Positions 1 through 7,531 of a DNA stretch of 39,161 nucleotides are shown here, in pieces. A program made the translations under genes and the position numbers. Numbering within the stretch: position 1 is the stretch's first letter; every line of letters begins with the position of its first letter. A model generated the notes under the pieces. The model searched no databases, had not been told where the DNA came from, and saw only the letters and a list, made by a program, of their open reading frames with translations. Origin of the DNA: Lacinutrix sp. (lineage in GTDB: Bacteria; Bacteroidota; Bacteroidia; Flavobacteriales; Flavobacteriaceae); NCBI RefSeq assembly GCF_023299985.1, contig NZ_JALZVX010000107.1:1-39161 (forward strand). Reading direction: 5' to 3'.

Positions 1-73
1 TCCGATAGTAAGTTCGGCTAAAATTTTTAATTTAAAAGGTTCACTGTAACGTCTAATTACTTTGTCATTTCTA

Positions 74-96
74 TACATAATGTTTAAAATTATGTA
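74..96. repeat. Small perfect hairpin in the left-edge noncoding stretch
   Basis: TACATAAT (74-81) and ATTATGTA (89-96) form a perfect 8-bp inverted repeat around a 7-base loop. It lies in a noncoding stretch (1-121) in which I see no gene. It may belong to a further palindromic element cut by the window edge, because the next element starts at 122. Role unknown. Confidence 0.45.
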
Positions 97-121
97 GCCA
101 TATTTCAGGACGGGTCAAGTT

Positions 122-261
122 TTCGTTTAACGTGATTGTATAAGCAAAGTTGCGTTGATTTAGCAGTAAATTTAGTAAATAAAACACAAACCAAGAAAGT
201 CCGTGAGGACTTTCGCAAGTGAGCTAAAACCAGCAATTTTGTTTATACGGTGTTGGTTGCA
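122..261. repeat. Long palindromic element A1 (3' side of the LamG lipoprotein gene)
   Basis: The element opens with the outer box TTCGTTTAACGT (122-133) and closes with the inner box GTTGGTTGCA (252-261), 14 bases before the stop codon of the lipoprotein gene. In between, GTATAAGCAAAGTTGC (138-153) pairs with GCAATTTTGTTTATAC (233-248) as 16 pairs including two G-T wobbles. TTTAGC (159-164) pairs with GCTAAA (223-228). A perfect 8-bp hairpin with a GTGA loop sits at 195-214. The outer box recurs inverted at 1661-1672 and the inner box inverted at 1611-1620, so the gene is bracketed by matched inverted repeats. No coding capacity is seen. Confidence 0.8.
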
Positions 262-275
262 GTTTTTTAAATATA

Positions 276-1571
276 CTAGTTTTCGAAAAGCTCAATAATT
301 TCATCACTACATAAAGCTTTATCATAAATTCTAATATCATCAATTATACCTTTAAAAGTACTTGATGGGAGATTTAACCTTGTCCCAATCAAAAAGGATG
401 AAGTGTTATAGTTGAATTCTCCTTCAACAGTTTCAATAGCGACCAATTCATCGTTCACATATAAATACATAGTTTGATTCTTAAAAACTCCAGATATTAA
501 GTACCATTCATTAATGTTGTAACCTTCTTTTCTAGCTTGTGTCAATTCGCCATCAGTGGTTATTGAAAAAATAATATCATTAGTTGCAGACATACCTAGT
601 CCAAATGGCCATGCATAGATACCATTAACAGCAGCACCTTTTCTGATTATAGTTTGTGATTTTATTTCTTCAGGAAATACCCAAGCTGAAATTGTAAATT
701 CATCTGTTAATCTAATTTGACTATTGTCCGAAACAACAATATCATCGTCGACTCCGTTAAAATGATAGGCTGAATTAGAATTTGAAAATCTGTCATTAAT
801 AAGGACAGGACCATTAACTATCCCGTGGTTATTAAACCCGCTATCATCCATGGCATTTGAACTCATAGGGTAAAATGCTAATAACTGAGGATCTTGACCT
901 GTTTCACAAATAGAAACTAAATTTACAGTTACGGATGCGTCTTTAAAAATATTTCCATTGGAAACTCGGACAATAGCTGTTATCATTGGATTACCGATAA
1001 AAACAGAATTGTTGAAATATGCTAATTCCAATTCGCCAGTGTTTGGATTAATTTGCAATATTTCGTTTGGGTTTTGCTCTAAAATTTCAAAAATCACACT
1101 GCCTTCATCTGTTTCACCTTCAACATTGCCTAAAATTTCACCTTCATTAGGTATATGATCTAAATTAATTTCAAGATCATAAGTAGTTACTGTTATTTCA
1201 TTAATGTCGTTTAAATTAATGGTAATACTTGCTGTATTGAAAACATCTCCACTTTCCACTTTAACTATTCCTGTAATTGTAGGATTGGTCTCAAAATCAA
1301 ATAAACTTTCAGTCAGTACCGTTAATTCTCCCGTAGAGGAATCTATTACAATTGCATTGATTGGTAACTGTTCGGTAATTGAGTATGTTAAATCCCCTTG
1401 ATTTGTTGATGCTTCAACAGTTCCTAAAGACAATCCTGCATTAGGATTTTCGTTAATAGTTGTTAAGAAATCGGATAAGGAAATTGTTGTTTCGATGGTT
1501 TCTTGATCACTGTCAGTACAGGAAAAAATTAACCCTGTTAAGATAAAAAGTATGATTTTAAATTTATTCAT
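276..1571 (-). CDS. Surface lipoprotein with two cadherin-like repeats and a C-terminal LamG domain
   Basis: The 431-residue protein starts with a lipoprotein signal peptide ending in the lipobox LIFSC, so Cys18 is the likely lipidated residue and the protein probably sits in the outer membrane. Residues ~27-125 and ~126-220 are two diverged copies of a cadherin-like unit. Each has a pattern resembling LGTVEAST...LTYSITE...I.IDSSTGELT...TAIV.V..G..F..AS.TINL. Residues ~225-429 resemble a LamG/concanavalin A-like jelly roll (FYPMSSNAMDDSGFNNHG, YHFNGVDDDI, FTISAWVFP, FKGIIDDIRIYDKAL). The family suggests carbohydrate or protein binding; the ligand is unknown. The gene stands alone and is enclosed by palindromic elements on both sides, which suggests it was acquired as an accessory cassette. 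Confidence 0.85.
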   Translation of the reverse strand: MNKFKIILFILTGLIFSCTDSDQETIETTISLSDFLTTINENPNAGLSLGTVEASTNQGDLTYSITEQLPINAIVIDSSTGELTVLTESLFDFETNPTITGIVKVESGDVFNTASITINLNDINEITVTTYDLEINLDHIPNEGEILGNVEGETDEGSVIFEILEQNPNEILQINPNTGELELAYFNNSVFIGNPMITAIVRVSNGNIFKDASVTVNLVSICETGQDPQLLAFYPMSSNAMDDSGFNNHGIVNGPVLINDRFSNSNSAYHFNGVDDDIVVSDNSQIRLTDEFTISAWVFPEEIKSQTIIRKGAAVNGIYAWPFGLGMSATNDIIFSITTDGELTQARKEGYNINEWYLISGVFKNQTMYLYVNDELVAIETVEGEFNYNTSSFLIGTRLNLPSSTFKGIIDDIRIYDKALCSDEIIELFEN

Positions 1572-1610
1572 TTTTCGATTTAATTTTAAAATTTTGTGTT
1601 CAGTTCAAAT

Positions 1611-1672
1611 TGCAACCAACGTGTTACCTGATATGAAATCGTTTCAATGTTTTATATCAGACGTTAAACGAA
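1611..1672. repeat. Short palindromic element A2 (5' side of the LamG lipoprotein gene)
   Basis: The inner box TGCAACCAAC (1611-1620) is the exact inverted copy of 252-261. The outer box ACGTTAAACGAA (1661-1672) is the exact inverted copy of 122-133. Between them CTGATAT (1628-1634) pairs with ATATCAG (1654-1660), and the stem continues inward to 1639/1649 with two G-T wobbles, giving 12 pairs around a 9-base loop. The element lies 39 bases upstream of the lipoprotein ATG, so it might also affect its expression. Confidence 0.78.
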
Positions 1673-1715
1673 GTTAGTTGAAAAAAACAACAAAGTCAAA
1701 TCGCTTTTTTTATTT
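1663..1715. repeat. Direct repeat copy 1 (pair with 3506-3558)
   Basis: The segment starting GTTAAACGAAGTTAGT and continuing through GAAAAAAAC matches 3506-3558 in the same orientation. By hand count 25 of the first 26 positions are identical, and about 45 of 53 overall. It begins inside the outer box of element A2. The two copies bracket the FG-GAP/T9SS gene. Confidence 0.75.
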
Positions 1716-1771
1716 CTTAAGCTAGGTAAAATACATTTCTAAATTACGTTGCAGAGCAAACCTTTGTTGTA

Positions 1772-3349
1772 TTATTCTATTATTACCTTTTTAGTAGTAA
1801 AACCAGTTTCTGTTTTAAATTTAATAAAATAGAATCCAGTTTGTAATTGGTTTTTTAAGTTTAAAGTAAAAGAAGACTGTACATTCTCTTTTTTAATAGT
1901 AGTTACTTTTTTGCCTTCAATAGTGTAGATTTCTAATGTTATTGTTCTGTCTTTTATTGTTTCAACATTAACTGTCATTTCTCCATTGTTAGGATTTGGA
2001 TGAATAGTAAATGCACTAGCTAATTTTTCATCTTCTATCGATAATGATGGATTTACTTGTACAAAAACCTTGTAGCCATCGCAGGTTCCTAAAATAATGT
2101 CTTTAAGCCCATCATTATTAATATCTATATAATCATGGTCGTAAGTTGAAACATTCCATGGATTCATTGTCGCGCCATAAGGATGTATTATGTTTCCGCT
2201 ATGTAGATTTTCATTTTCAAAAATTATAAAGCGTCTAATAGCAGATGTTTCGCATGGAGGCAAATCTGTATCCACACTAGACATCCCAATATCTAAATCA
2301 CCATCACCATCTAAATCTACCATTTTTACATTGCCACCAAAACCATCGGTTCTATTAGTTGCCATACTTTGTTGTGTTACAGTAACGCTTTGGTCTGTAG
2401 TAACACTTGTAATTTTATCTACATAATCTGCTGCATCATCTACTAAATAAAAATCTAAAAAGCCATTATTATTTAAATCTCCAGCTGTAAACATATAAGG
2501 ATTTGGACCAGGCATTTTAAACCAATTAGTAAATGTGCCATTTCCATTGTTAAACAAAGCAATGGTTCCTTTTGTGTTAAATGGTGCAATATCATTTAAG
2601 CCAAGGTTTTTAATAATATCTAAATCATTATCATTGTCAATATCATGAAACTCTACACTAGTACCAAAACTAGACCTCCTTAAGTCTCCCATTCTAGATT
2701 GGGTTTCTTCAGTAAAAATACCTGTACCATCATTTATTAGTAAAGCGTCTAAAGCATTCCCAGCGAAACCATAATTTGTCATATACAAATCTGGATAGGT
2801 ATTACCTGTTAAATCACCACTCCATCCAGCACAAAATTGAATAGGGCTAACCGTAATTGTTGGTAATCTAGAACTTGACTCATCTACAAAACCTAACCAA
2901 TCTCCATTAGTGTCTTGACCTTGATTGATAAATAATTTTGGTTGGTCTTCAAAAGTGTTAATAACAAAAAGGTCTAACCAATTATCTTTATTAACATCAA
3001 CACAAATAATATCTCTAGCATCTGTAGCGCTCGAAATAAATTCTGGAGCGTAAATAGCTGTTTTATCTTCTAAAACACCGTTTTCATTTATAAACAAAAG
3101 ATCTGTTTTTCCTCCAGGAGTAGAAAAAGGTGTTTTTCTTACAACTACCATATCAGTAAAACCATCATTATTAAAATCACCAATGGCTAGATCTTTTTCT
3201 TGATCGTCCACTTTAGTATTGTCTGTGTTGTCTGCAACGTTAAGCACATTTATTCTTGTAGCTGTTTCATCTACAAAGTCTATCCATTGCGCTTGTGTTT
3301 CAAAGCAAATTAGACATAGCAAACTTGATAAAAAGTAATTTAGTTTCAT
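1772..3349 (-). CDS. Secreted seven-repeat FG-GAP/VCBS beta-propeller protein with T9SS sorting domain
   Basis: The 525-residue protein has a Sec signal peptide (cleavage likely after ETQA, residue 20). Seven FG-GAP/VCBS-type calcium-binding loops follow: DFNNDGFTD (~58-66), DVNKDNWLD, DLTGNTYPD, DIDNDNDLD, DLNNNGFLD, DLDGDGDLD and DINNDGLKD (~409-417). Seven repeats fit a seven-bladed integrin-alpha-like propeller. Residues ~447-525 form a type A T9SS C-terminal domain, beginning FTIHPNPNNGEM and ending in the usual GFYFIKF and KKVIIE pattern, so the protein is probably exported by the type IX system to the surface or medium. No enzymatic motif is seen; a binding or adhesion role is inferred. 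It lies between two copies of a direct repeat, unlike the core genes that follow. Confidence 0.88.
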   Translation of the reverse strand: MKLNYFLSSLLCLICFETQAQWIDFVDETATRINVLNVADNTDNTKVDDQEKDLAIGDFNNDGFTDMVVVRKTPFSTPGGKTDLLFINENGVLEDKTAIYAPEFISSATDARDIICVDVNKDNWLDLFVINTFEDQPKLFINQGQDTNGDWLGFVDESSSRLPTITVSPIQFCAGWSGDLTGNTYPDLYMTNYGFAGNALDALLINDGTGIFTEETQSRMGDLRRSSFGTSVEFHDIDNDNDLDIIKNLGLNDIAPFNTKGTIALFNNGNGTFTNWFKMPGPNPYMFTAGDLNNNGFLDFYLVDDAADYVDKITSVTTDQSVTVTQQSMATNRTDGFGGNVKMVDLDGDGDLDIGMSSVDTDLPPCETSAIRRFIIFENENLHSGNIIHPYGATMNPWNVSTYDHDYIDINNDGLKDIILGTCDGYKVFVQVNPSLSIEDEKLASAFTIHPNPNNGEMTVNVETIKDRTITLEIYTIEGKKVTTIKKENVQSSFTLNLKNQLQTGFYFIKFKTETGFTTKKVIIE

Positions 3350-3505
3350 TTTAATTATTTTTTAATTTTTTAAAAAAATAACTGATAGGCTAAGTGTAGA
3401 GATCTTGATAGTAAAGATAATGAATTTTAGTGTTAAATGTCTTTCGCAAACATCCAAATCATTTTAATGGTGTAACACGTTTAAACAAGTATTCTATAAT
3501 TTAAA

Positions 3506-3558
3506 GTTAAACGAAGTTAGTAGAAAAAAACTATAAATTCGAATCACTTTTCTTATTT
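3506..3558. repeat. Direct repeat copy 2, overlapping the sprT promoter
   Basis: This is the partner of 1663-1715, in the same orientation, and overlaps the -7 box just before the SprT-like gene. Its first bases, with two upstream bases (3504-3515), match the outer box ACGTTAAACGAA of element A2 with one mismatch. Just upstream, GTAACACG (3472-3479) is the inverse of CGTGTTAC at 1620-1627. The 217-base gap 3350-3566 holds no gene that I can see. Confidence 0.7.
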
Positions 3559-3561
3559 TTG
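3554..3561 (+). promoter_or_regulatory. -7 box of the SprT-like gene, near-leaderless
   Basis: TATTTTTG fits the Bacteroidota -7 consensus TAnnTTTG and ends five bases before the ATG at 3567. With the usual start-site spacing the transcript would begin about two bases before the ATG. I see no clear TTG -33 box at the expected distance. Confidence 0.55.
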
Positions 3562-3566
3562 CATCA

Positions 3567-4166
3567 ATGCAAAACACGCTTCAAAACCATATTCCGCAAC
3601 AAGCTATTTCAAAAGTATTACAACTTTTAGCGCATGATAATTTATTGGTTTTAGTAAAAAAAGAACGTAAAACCAGACATGGCGATTATAGAAAGTTACC
3701 AAATGGTAAACACCAAATTACCATAAATAATAACTTAAATAAATACCGTTTTTTAATTACGCTTATTCACGAAATCGCACATTTTGAAGCTTACAAAAGT
3801 TATGGAAGGTTTATAAAGCCACATGGATTAGAGTGGAAGCGAACGTTTCAGCATTTAATGTTGCCATTTATAAACCCTGAAGTTTTTCCTATAGATATTT
3901 TACCATTATTAGCCAAACATTTTAAAAACCCAAAAGCTTCTAGCGACACAGACACGAAACTCGCCTTTGCTTTAAAGCAATTCGACACGGCAAATAATAA
4001 AACATATATATTTGAATTACCTTTGGGTGAAACCTTTAGATTTAGAAATAAAAAGATATTTACAAAAGGTAAAAAACGAGTTAAGCGTTTTGAATGTATA
4101 GAAATTAGTACAGGAAAAGTGTATCTTTTCAGTCCAAACGCAGAAGTAGATATTCTTGAAGAATAA
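3567..4166 (+). CDS. SprT-like zinc metalloprotease domain protein
   Basis: The 199-residue protein carries HEIAH at residues 68-72 followed by KPHG..W, with His86 the likely third zinc ligand. This HExxH...H..W arrangement is the SprT/Spartan-like fold signature. The N-terminal half has the expected helix-strand layout (KHQITINNNLNKYRFLITLI). A basic C-terminal segment (FTKGKKRVKRFEC) could contact nucleic acid, but this is inference. No signal peptide is seen, so it is cytoplasmic. The family includes proteases acting on DNA-protein crosslinks in eukaryotes; the bacterial role is unclear. It ends five bases before the mannose-1-phosphate guanylyltransferase gene and is probably cotranscribed with it. 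Confidence 0.85.
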   Translation: MQNTLQNHIPQQAISKVLQLLAHDNLLVLVKKERKTRHGDYRKLPNGKHQITINNNLNKYRFLITLIHEIAHFEAYKSYGRFIKPHGLEWKRTFQHLMLPFINPEVFPIDILPLLAKHFKNPKASSDTDTKLAFALKQFDTANNKTYIFELPLGETFRFRNKKIFTKGKKRVKRFECIEISTGKVYLFSPNAEVDILEE

Positions 4167-4171
4167 TATAT

Positions 4172-5254
4172 ATGAAGAATAAAAATTATTACGCCATATT
4201 AATGGCAGGAGGCGTTGGTTCAAGATTTTGGCCAGTAAGTACGCAGGATTTTCCTAAGCAGTTTCACGATATGCTTGGAACAGGAGATACACTTATTCAA
4301 AAAACGTTTAATCGCCTAGCAACCTTAATTCCGAAGGAAAACATTTTTATTCTAACCAACGAACGTTACAACGATTTGGTTTTCGAGCAGTTGCCAGAAG
4401 TTACTAAAAGACAAGTGGTTTTAGAGCCAGCAATGCGAAATACTGCACCTTGTATTTTATATGCTTCTTTAAAAATACAGAAAGAAAATAAAGATGCCGT
4501 AATGCTAGTTGCGCCAAGCGATCACTGGATTGAAGACGAAAAGGCTTTTGCAGATAATGTGCAACAGTCGTTTAATTTTTGTGAAAGTAACGATGCTTTA
4601 ATGACATTAGGTATTACACCAACATTTCCAAACACAGGTTATGGTTACATAGAATACGATAAGACATCGAACGATGCTATAAAATCTGTAAATCAGTTTC
4701 GAGAGAAGCCAGATTATGAAACAGCTAAAGGTTTTATTTCGCAAGGTAATTTCTTGTGGAATGCAGGTATTTTTATGTGGAGCGTAAAAAGTGTAGTGGA
4801 AGCTTTTAAAAATAATCAACCAGAATTGTTTCAACTATTCGAAAAAGGAATTGCTACTTATAATACAGATTTTGAAGACGATTTTATAAGAGATAATTAT
4901 GGTAAAGCCGAAAATATTTCTGTGGATTATGCCATAATGGAAAAATCTAAAAATGTATTTGTATTACCTGCCACTTTCGATTGGAACGACCTTGGAACTT
5001 GGGGAAGCTTGTATGATAAGTTAGATAAAGACGAGAATAACAATGCTGTTGTAAATGCAAGAACATTAACCGAAGATGCTTCTGGAAACATGATACGTAC
5101 CAAAGCAGATAAAGTAGTTGTAGTGGATGGTTTGCAAGATTATATAATTGTAGATAAAGACGAAGTTTTACTTATCTTTCCAAAGGCAAAAGAACAAGAT
5201 ATTAAAAAAGTACTTCAAAAGGTTAAAGATCAATTTGGAGATGATTTAGGATAG
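4172..5254 (+). CDS. manC: Mannose-1-phosphate guanylyltransferase
   Basis: The 360-residue enzyme makes GDP-mannose from GTP and mannose-1-phosphate, feeding fucose, mannose and exopolysaccharide/O-antigen synthesis. The nucleotidyltransferase signature AGGVGSRFWP (12-21) with FPKQF (27-31), the PSDHW motif (116-120), EKP (179-181) and FLWNAGIFMW (~195-204) are all present. The length matches the short form, lacking the phosphomannose isomerase domain of the long bifunctional ManC/AlgA type. It lies five bases after the SprT-like gene and 16 bases before the DUF389 gene, suggesting one operon, although the three functions have no obvious link. Confidence 0.92.
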   Translation: MKNKNYYAILMAGGVGSRFWPVSTQDFPKQFHDMLGTGDTLIQKTFNRLATLIPKENIFILTNERYNDLVFEQLPEVTKRQVVLEPAMRNTAPCILYASLKIQKENKDAVMLVAPSDHWIEDEKAFADNVQQSFNFCESNDALMTLGITPTFPNTGYGYIEYDKTSNDAIKSVNQFREKPDYETAKGFISQGNFLWNAGIFMWSVKSVVEAFKNNQPELFQLFEKGIATYNTDFEDDFIRDNYGKAENISVDYAIMEKSKNVFVLPATFDWNDLGTWGSLYDKLDKDENNNAVVNARTLTEDASGNMIRTKADKVVVVDGLQDYIIVDKDEVLLIFPKAKEQDIKKVLQKVKDQFGDDLG

Positions 5255-5270
5255 GATATTTAAAGTAAAT

Positions 5271-6767
5271 ATGAGCGACGAGAATAAATTTAATTTTGAA
5301 GAAGAATCTGGAAAAGCTGAAGCAGAAAAAGCTGAAATAGCTAAAGAAGAAGCGATAAAAAAAGATGAAGCTGTACAACAGTCTAAAGACACTGTTAAAA
5401 AGGATGCAAAAGGTCTTTTTGAAAGCGGAAAGCAGTTTTTAAAAGAGATTTTCGATTTTAGACATGATACAGATAGAGATGCAACTATAACTGCCATAAA
5501 AAACGATATACCTTTAAAAGGAGCTACAGTTTGGATTTTAATATTTGCCATTTTTGTAGCCTCTATTGGTTTAAACTTAAGTTCTACAGCTGTTGTAATT
5601 GGTGCCATGTTAATTTCGCCTTTAATGGGACCAATTTTAGGTATTGGAATGTCGCTAGCTATTAATGATATAGATACTTTAAAGAGTTCTTTTGTAAACC
5701 TATTTGTTATGGTTTTTTTAAGTGTTCTTACAGCTTATTTGTATTTTAGTTTATCTCCTTTAACAGAATTAACACCAGAATTAGAGGCTAGAACATCTCC
5801 TAATATTTTAGATGTATTTATTGCTATTTTTGGTGGATTAGCATTAATTGTAGCACGAACTAAAAAAGGAACAATAGCCTCTGTAATTTTTGGAGTTGCT
5901 ATTGCAACAGCCTTAATGCCGCCTTTATGTACTGCAGGATACGCTTTAGCAGTTTGGAATATAAAATATTTTCTAGGCGCAATGTATTTATTTGGTATTA
6001 ATACAACCTTTATTGCGTTAGCTACCTTTTTAGTTTTAAAAGTATTGCGTTTTCCAATGCTTAAATATGCGAATTCGGCAAAACGTAAACGTATAGCTAG
6101 AATAGCAGCGTTTTTTGGGATTATAGCAATGATTCCTGCTATTCTTACTTTTATTACTTTGTTAAATGAAACGCGAATTAATAGCGATTATAAGAATTTT
6201 GTAAAAAATGAAATTGAAATCAATAATAATTTATGGTTACAAAGAAAGAGTATTGATATTACAGAGAATAAAATAAGTTTGTTTTTTAATGGCGAAATTA
6301 ATGATGCAACAGAAACAGATTTAAAAAATGAATTAAAAGGCTACGAAAATATTAAAGATTTCGATTTGTCTATTAATGCTAATAAATCTAGAAGTTTCGA
6401 CAAGATTTCTGATGCTTATGATAGAGCTACACTAGATCTAGATAAAAAAGAAAACATTATTTCTGGTTTGCAAAAAGAAATAGAGAACTTGAAATCTAAG
6501 ATTACAACAATTCAAAATAATGAAAAATCAATTGATTTTTCTACACTTTCTAAAGATGCCAAAATAACATTTAAAGATTTAGAGTTTTTTAGCTATGCTG
6601 TAATGTTAGAGTCTAAAGATTTTATAAAAGTTGACACAATGCCAGTTGCTCGTGTAAAATGGAATAAAAACTTAAATGATAGTTTGGTTATTAAAAGAGA
6701 ACGCGAGTTAAGCCAATGGCTAAAGAAAGAAATTAAATTGGATACTGTATTTATTGAAAGAGATTAA
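5271..6767 (+). CDS. DUF389 (TIGR00341-type) integral membrane protein
   Basis: The 498-residue protein begins with a ~60-residue highly charged, Glu/Lys/Ala-rich segment, followed by DRDATITAIKNDIPLKGATV and a block of about seven hydrophobic helices (residues ~84-300). SSTAVVIGAMLISPLMGPI is the diagnostic DUF389 core. The C-terminal ~200 residues are soluble, with a coiled-coil-like stretch around LDKKENIISGLQKEIENLKS. The function of the family is unknown; a channel or transport role is only a guess. Its TAA stop shares the four bases TTAA with the stop of the convergent ABC ATPase gene. Confidence 0.88.
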   Translation: MSDENKFNFEEESGKAEAEKAEIAKEEAIKKDEAVQQSKDTVKKDAKGLFESGKQFLKEIFDFRHDTDRDATITAIKNDIPLKGATVWILIFAIFVASIGLNLSSTAVVIGAMLISPLMGPILGIGMSLAINDIDTLKSSFVNLFVMVFLSVLTAYLYFSLSPLTELTPELEARTSPNILDVFIAIFGGLALIVARTKKGTIASVIFGVAIATALMPPLCTAGYALAVWNIKYFLGAMYLFGINTTFIALATFLVLKVLRFPMLKYANSAKRKRIARIAAFFGIIAMIPAILTFITLLNETRINSDYKNFVKNEIEINNNLWLQRKSIDITENKISLFFNGEINDATETDLKNELKGYENIKDFDLSINANKSRSFDKISDAYDRATLDLDKKENIISGLQKEIENLKSKITTIQNNEKSIDFSTLSKDAKITFKDLEFFSYAVMLESKDFIKVDTMPVARVKWNKNLNDSLVIKRERELSQWLKKEIKLDTVFIERD

Positions 6768-7531
6768 CTATTCTCTCTCAATATAGCTTCACGTACTTTC
6801 TTAAATAAATTAGAAGAATAAACAAAGTCTGTAACAACTTCGTTGTCGGTTCTAAAAATAGTGTCTTTTGTGCCTTCCCATGCTTTTAAACCATTTCTTA
6901 AAAACATAATATTATCTCCAATTTCCATTACAGAGTTCATGTCGTGCGTATTAATTACAGTTGTAATTTTATACTCTTCGGTAATTTCGTGTATTAAATT
7001 ATCTATTACAATAGCAGTTTTAGGATCTAAACCAGAGTTAGGCTCATCGCAAAACAAGTATTTAGGATTATTTACTATTGCTCTAGCAATGGCAACTCGT
7101 TTTTGCATACCACCAGAAGCTTCACTAGGCATTTTATTGTGAGCATTTTCTAAGTTTACACGTTTTAAAACAATATTTGCACGGTCGCGCATTTCGTCTT
7201 TTTTAAGCTTAGTAAACATACGTAATGGAAACATTACGTTTTCTTCAATAGTTAAAGAATCGAAAAGTGCACTACCTTGAAATACCATGCCAATTTTTGC
7301 ACGCATATCTCTTTTTTTACTTTCAGTTAAATTAGCAAAAATCTCACCATTGTATTCTATACTACCTTCTTCATACTTATATAAGCCTAATAAACATTTT
7401 ATAAATACCGATTTGCCAGAACCACTTTGACCTATAATAAGGTTCGTTTTAGCTTCATGAAACTTAGCATCAATACCTTTTAAAATATGAGCGTTTCCAA
7501 ACGATTTATTTAAGTTTTTTACTTCTATCAT
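6764..7531 (-). CDS. MlaF-type ABC transporter ATP-binding protein (lipid transport)
   Basis: The 255-residue ATPase has Walker A GQSGSGKS (34-41), a Q-loop in GMVFQGSALFDSLTIEENV (81-99, a typical Mla-family stretch), the ABC signature SGGMQKR (139-145) and Walker B YLFCDEP (158-164), with His-switch NTHDM. It pairs with the MlaE-like permease immediately upstream; the permease stop and this start overlap as TAATG. The Mla family moves phospholipids between the membranes and helps keep outer-membrane asymmetry. No MCE-domain (MlaD) gene adjoins it, although these transporters need one. Confidence 0.9.
   Translation of the reverse strand: MIEVKNLNKSFGNAHILKGIDAKFHEAKTNLIIGQSGSGKSVFIKCLLGLYKYEEGSIEYNGEIFANLTESKKRDMRAKIGMVFQGSALFDSLTIEENVMFPLRMFTKLKKDEMRDRANIVLKRVNLENAHNKMPSEASGGMQKRVAIARAIVNNPKYLFCDEPNSGLDPKTAIVIDNLIHEITEEYKITTVINTHDMNSVMEIGDNIMFLRNGLKAWEGTKDTIFRTDNEVVTDFVYSSNLFKKVREAILRENS

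Noticed and set aside
122..1672. Calling the lipoprotein modules integron cassettes with attC sites
   Set aside because: GTTTAAC and GTTAAAC fit the attC core consensus, but the partner boxes (GTTGGTT, GTTGGCA) miss it by one position. Each gene has two inverted sites rather than one downstream site, and there is no integrase or head-to-tail array. A run of an attC covariance model would decide.
122..1672. Calling module A an insertion sequence or composite transposon
   Set aside because: The inverted ends are present, but the only ORF is a lipoprotein, no transposase is encoded and I see no target-site duplication next to the outer boxes.
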